DNA of 6,441 nucleotides from Aquificaceae bacterium (GTDB lineage: Bacteria; Aquificota; Aquificia; Aquificales; Aquificaceae): assembly GCA_015490105.1 (NCBI GenBank), contig WFYK01000185.1, forward strand, positions 1-6,441, in the 5' to 3' direction. Positions 4,242-6,441 of this stretch are shown here, piece after piece; the stretch's first letter is position 1; each line of letters begins with the position of its first letter. Below the pieces are notes generated by a model. It was given only the letters and a program-made list of their open reading frames with translations, had not been told where the DNA came from and did not search any database. The position numbers were made by a program, and so were the translations under genes.

Positions 4242-5665
4242 GGATCCTGAGTGAGATCCTTACCGCGGTAAAGAAGGGAAATCCTAAAGCCCTCTTTGCG
4301 AGCTTTATCTACTTTGATCACTCCTTCAGCATCTGGCTTCTCTTGGGAGCTTTGGGACCCTTCATAGCGGAGGCCTTCAACCTTTCAGGTGCTCAAAAGG
4401 GTTTCATGGTTGCAATCCCGGTAATATCCGCTGCTATCTTCAGGCTCAACTTCGGACACATGTTCCAATACATAAACGGAAAATACATAGCTATTTTGGG
4501 TATAGCTCTGTCTTTGGTTCCACACCTTTATATGATCCTTAGGGGCTACAGGATCAGCTACGATGACCTCCTTTGGATGGGTGTTTTTCTCGGAGTTGCA
4601 GGGGCAAGCTTTGCCATAGCCCTTCCGATGGCGGGTAGCAACTACCCAAAGGAGGTTCAGGGGCTCGTTCTCGGGCTTGCGGCAGCGGGGAACATAGGCG
4701 CGGTTTTAGACGGTATCCTCTTTCCGCCCGTGGCCAGAATAATAGGTTGGGAACATACCTTCGTCCTTTCGGGAATCCTGCTTCTTATAGCTTTAGTGTT
4801 CGTGGTTCTCTGGGCAAGTGATAAGACCAAAAAGAACGAAGGGAACAAACTCTATCCGGTTCTTGCCTTCTTCGCCACCGTAGCCTTTATGGTGGTCCTT
4901 GCCCTCAGCTTTCAAAAGGGCTGGTTCGGAATAACGGGGAACGCGGGCAAACTCCTGATCCCCATTTTGGGTTCGGTTTTTGCCATAGCTCTGATGCCCC
5001 TTGCCTTTAAGAAGGTCTTTCTTGAGAGGGACACTTGGGTTCTTATGCTCGCTTACTCCATAACCTTCGGTGGGTTTGTTGGAATGTCCTCCTACATAGC
5101 GATGCTCCTCAGAGATGTCTACAGCGTTTCAAAGGTCGAAGCTGGGGCTTTGATGTCCCTCTTTGCCTTTACGGGAGCCATGATAAGACCCTTAGGGGGG
5201 CACATAGCGGACAAGGTGAGCGGTGCGACCGCCCTTATTTACTTCCTCGGCGGTATAGCCCTTGTGAACTTCCTCTTTGCCCTCTTTACTCCTCCCCTCC
5301 TTTTGGGGATACTGATGTTCTTAGCCCTTTACATCTTCTACGGGCTCGGAAACGGAGCGATCTTTCAGCTGGTTCCCCACAGGTGGCCCTACCAAACTGG
5401 CTTGATGACCGGAATAATCGGCGCTGCTGGAGGAATAGGAGGGTTTTATCTTCCTACGGTAAACGGTATCGTCTTTGAGGCAACAGGTGCCTACAACCTC
5501 GCCTTTGCTCTTTTTGGAGCGATAGCTGTCCTCTGCCTGATAATCGTCAAGATCCTTCACGCCAAGTGGATGGAGTGGGCTTACGTGAGATACGACTACG
5601 AGAAAGAGAAACTCGTGGGAATAGATCCCAAGAGCGGAAGGGTAGTTATGGAGATAGCGGGCTAA
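4238..5665 (+). CDS. narK: NarK/NasA-type nitrate/nitrite transporter (MFS, NNP family)
   Basis: A 475-residue inner-membrane protein with about 12 hydrophobic segments. Nitrate-porter features are present: Arg69 in TM2 (FRLNFGHM) and Arg317 (MIRPLGGHIADK), matching the two substrate-binding Arg of NarK, and the two Gly-rich nitrate signatures AAGNIGAVLDG (about 148-158) and GIIGAAGGIGG (392-402). A hydrophilic tail of about 35 residues follows the last membrane segment. It starts at GTG 4238, overlapping the P-II stop (GTGA), with AAGGAGG seven bases upstream. Co-expression from a sigma-54 promoter with a P-II protein points to assimilatory nitrate uptake regulated by nitrogen status, though a role in respiration cannot be excluded. 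No nitrate or nitrite reductase gene is in the window. Whether it is a proton symporter or an antiporter cannot be read from the sequence. Confidence 0.92.
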   Translation: MRILSEILTAVKKGNPKALFASFIYFDHSFSIWLLLGALGPFIAEAFNLSGAQKGFMVAIPVISAAIFRLNFGHMFQYINGKYIAILGIALSLVPHLYMILRGYRISYDDLLWMGVFLGVAGASFAIALPMAGSNYPKEVQGLVLGLAAAGNIGAVLDGILFPPVARIIGWEHTFVLSGILLLIALVFVVLWASDKTKKNEGNKLYPVLAFFATVAFMVVLALSFQKGWFGITGNAGKLLIPILGSVFAIALMPLAFKKVFLERDTWVLMLAYSITFGGFVGMSSYIAMLLRDVYSVSKVEAGALMSLFAFTGAMIRPLGGHIADKVSGATALIYFLGGIALVNFLFALFTPPLLLGILMFLALYIFYGLGNGAIFQLVPHRWPYQTGLMTGIIGAAGGIGGFYLPTVNGIVFEATGAYNLAFALFGAIAVLCLIIVKILHAKWMEWAYVRYDYEKEKLVGIDPKSGRVVMEIAG

Positions 5666-5670
5666 AAGCT

Positions 5671-5676
5671 TATAAT
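5671..5676 (+). promoter_or_regulatory. Consensus -10 box for the PAS-domain gene, leaderless start
   Basis: TATAAT lies in the 19-bp gap after narK, eight bases before the ATG at 5685. The predicted transcript start is therefore at or 1-2 bases before the start codon. No -35 box is evident (a weak TTATGG at 5646-5651, 19 bp away) and there is no Shine-Dalgarno. No terminator hairpin separates narK from this gene, so read-through from the sigma-54 promoter is also possible. Confidence 0.45.
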
Positions 5677-5684
5677 GAATTTCA

Positions 5685-6441
5685 ATGTCGCTAAAGCACG
5701 ACGTAATAAACCTGCTTCCCGTCGCTGTCTACAGAGCCCGATACAGAGTCTCTGAACACACGATAAAGGTAGAAGAGGTTGAGTTCTTCAACGATGCGGT
5801 TCAAGCTTTAACAGGTTGGAGCAAAGAAGAGCTTGAAAATAATCCCCAACTGATAATAGAGAGTATCCACGAGGAGGACAGGGAAAGGATCTTCTCCGCC
5901 TGTAAGAGGTTTTCTAAAGGGGTTAGCGAACACATTACGAGAAGTTTCAGGTTCAAGAGGAAAGACGGGAAGTTCGTATACCTCCTCGACAGTATGAACC
6001 TTGTGGGAAAAGAAGATGACTGCGTTATAGAGATAGTGGGGGTTTGGGAGGATATATCCCGCCAGCAGGAATACTACGAGGTCTTCCAAGCCATAGAGAA
6101 CGCACCTTCGGTGGGCATGGTCATATATCAGGAGAGGATAGTTTACGCAAACAACGCTGCGACGGAGATCCTCGGATATTCAAAAGAAGAACTAAAGAAG
6201 CTAACCGCTTACGACATAGTAATCCCGGATCTGAGGGAAAAGATACGTGAAATCGTCCAAAGACGTTTGAAGGGTGAGAAGTTTGACCGAATATACGTGG
6301 AGCTTCCCATAAAAACAAAAGAGGGTGCGATCAAGTATTTGATCGTATTTACGAAAACCGTCTACTGGGGAGGAAGACCCGCGGGTCTTGTAATATTTAC
6401 CGACAACACCAAAACCAAAAAATACCACGACCTTTTTAGGG
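5685..6441 (+). CDS. PAS-domain sensory protein, N-terminal part (3' end outside window)
   Basis: An open frame of 252 codons runs off the window end; I translated it directly. Two PAS domains are visible. PAS-1 is about residues 8-126: NLLPVAVYRARYRV, FFNDAVQALTGWSKEEL, then FRFKRKDGKFVYLLDS, and ending VGVWEDISRQQ, the PAC-like finish of PAS_3-type domains. PAS-2 starts near residue 131 (FQAIENAPSVGMVIYQ), with RIVYANNAATEILGYSKEEL, and ends GLVIFTDNTKTKKYHDLF. No signal peptide or membrane segment is seen, so it is probably a cytoplasmic sensor. The output domain (histidine kinase, diguanylate cyclase, EAL or sigma-54 activator) lies beyond the window. The ligand is unknown; I see no clear heme- or flavin-binding motif. 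The start is ATG 5685; another ATG at 5675 is in a different frame and soon stops. Its position after narK allows, but does not prove, a role in nitrogen or redox sensing. Confidence 0.85.
   Translation, partial: MSLKHDVINLLPVAVYRARYRVSEHTIKVEEVEFFNDAVQALTGWSKEELENNPQLIIESIHEEDRERIFSACKRFSKGVSEHITRSFRFKRKDGKFVYLLDSMNLVGKEDDCVIEIVGVWEDISRQQEYYEVFQAIENAPSVGMVIYQERIVYANNAATEILGYSKEELKKLTAYDIVIPDLREKIREIVQRRLKGEKFDRIYVELPIKTKEGAIKYLIVFTKTVYWGGRPAGLVIFTDNTKTKKYHDLFR

Noticed and set aside
5035..5478. 147-codon plus-strand frame inside narK
   Set aside because: It is frame-shifted within a clear transporter. The product is rich in Arg, Ser and Cys, typical of out-of-frame translation.
5640..5685. 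Possible rho-independent terminator after narK
   Set aside because: Only the AAGCTT palindrome and no GC-rich stem with a T-run is present.
6201..6428. 75-codon minus-strand frame at the right edge
   Set aside because: It is opposite the second PAS domain, whose conserved residues fix the coding strand.

Overview
The window looks like ordinary chromosome from a thermophilic, chemolithoautotrophic bacterium, most likely of the Aquificota (Hydrogenobacter/Hydrogenivirga/Thermocrinis type). This is an inference from codon use rich in AGG, AAG, GAG and ATA, very tight gene packing, Lys/Glu-rich proteins, and the gene content (sulfur-carrier genes next to nitrate uptake). No mobile element, rRNA, tRNA or CRISPR array is visible.

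Layout. Positions 1-138 (+) are the 3' end of a gene whose product ends in an EF-hand-like loop. An in-frame, coding-looking stretch runs on past its TGA to 219. On the minus strand, converging on it, is a two-gene operon: rlmI (2440-1265, 23S rRNA m5C methyltransferase family) followed by mnmH (1268-222, tRNA 2-selenouridine synthase), joined by a 4-nt GTGA overlap. Diverging from rlmI, with only 17 bp between start codons, is a plus-strand sulfur-relay operon: tusA, dsrE, dsrF, dsrH (2458-3583). Eleven bases after it lies a textbook sigma-54 promoter (TGGCACG-N4-TTGC, 3594-3608). It drives a 205-residue protein made of two P-II (GlnB/NifI-like) domains in tandem (3624-4241), translationally coupled to a NarK/NasA-type nitrate transporter (4238-5665). 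The window ends inside a gene for a protein with at least two PAS domains (5685-6441+).

How the genes may work together. TusA and DsrEFH pass persulfide sulfur. Their two likely outlets are tRNA wobble 2-thiolation, whose product MnmH converts to 2-selenouridine, and Hdr-like sulfur oxidation. The second module appears to be nitrogen-regulated nitrate uptake: sigma-54 control of transcription, and a fused double P-II protein as probable post-translational regulator of the transporter.

The most unusual item is the double P-II. Both domains carry GRGKEGG instead of the usual Gln-Lys at the 2-oxoglutarate/ATP site. The first domain lacks the C-terminal Arg segment. The second domain begins at a Met with a near-perfect Shine-Dalgarno inside the gene, so the locus could make both the fusion and a free single-domain P-II. 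A second theme is that the genes at transcription-unit fronts (rlmI, tusA, the double P-II gene, the PAS gene) have no Shine-Dalgarno, and a promoter-like element places the transcript start at or within a few bases of the start codon. Several downstream genes do have Shine-Dalgarno sequences.
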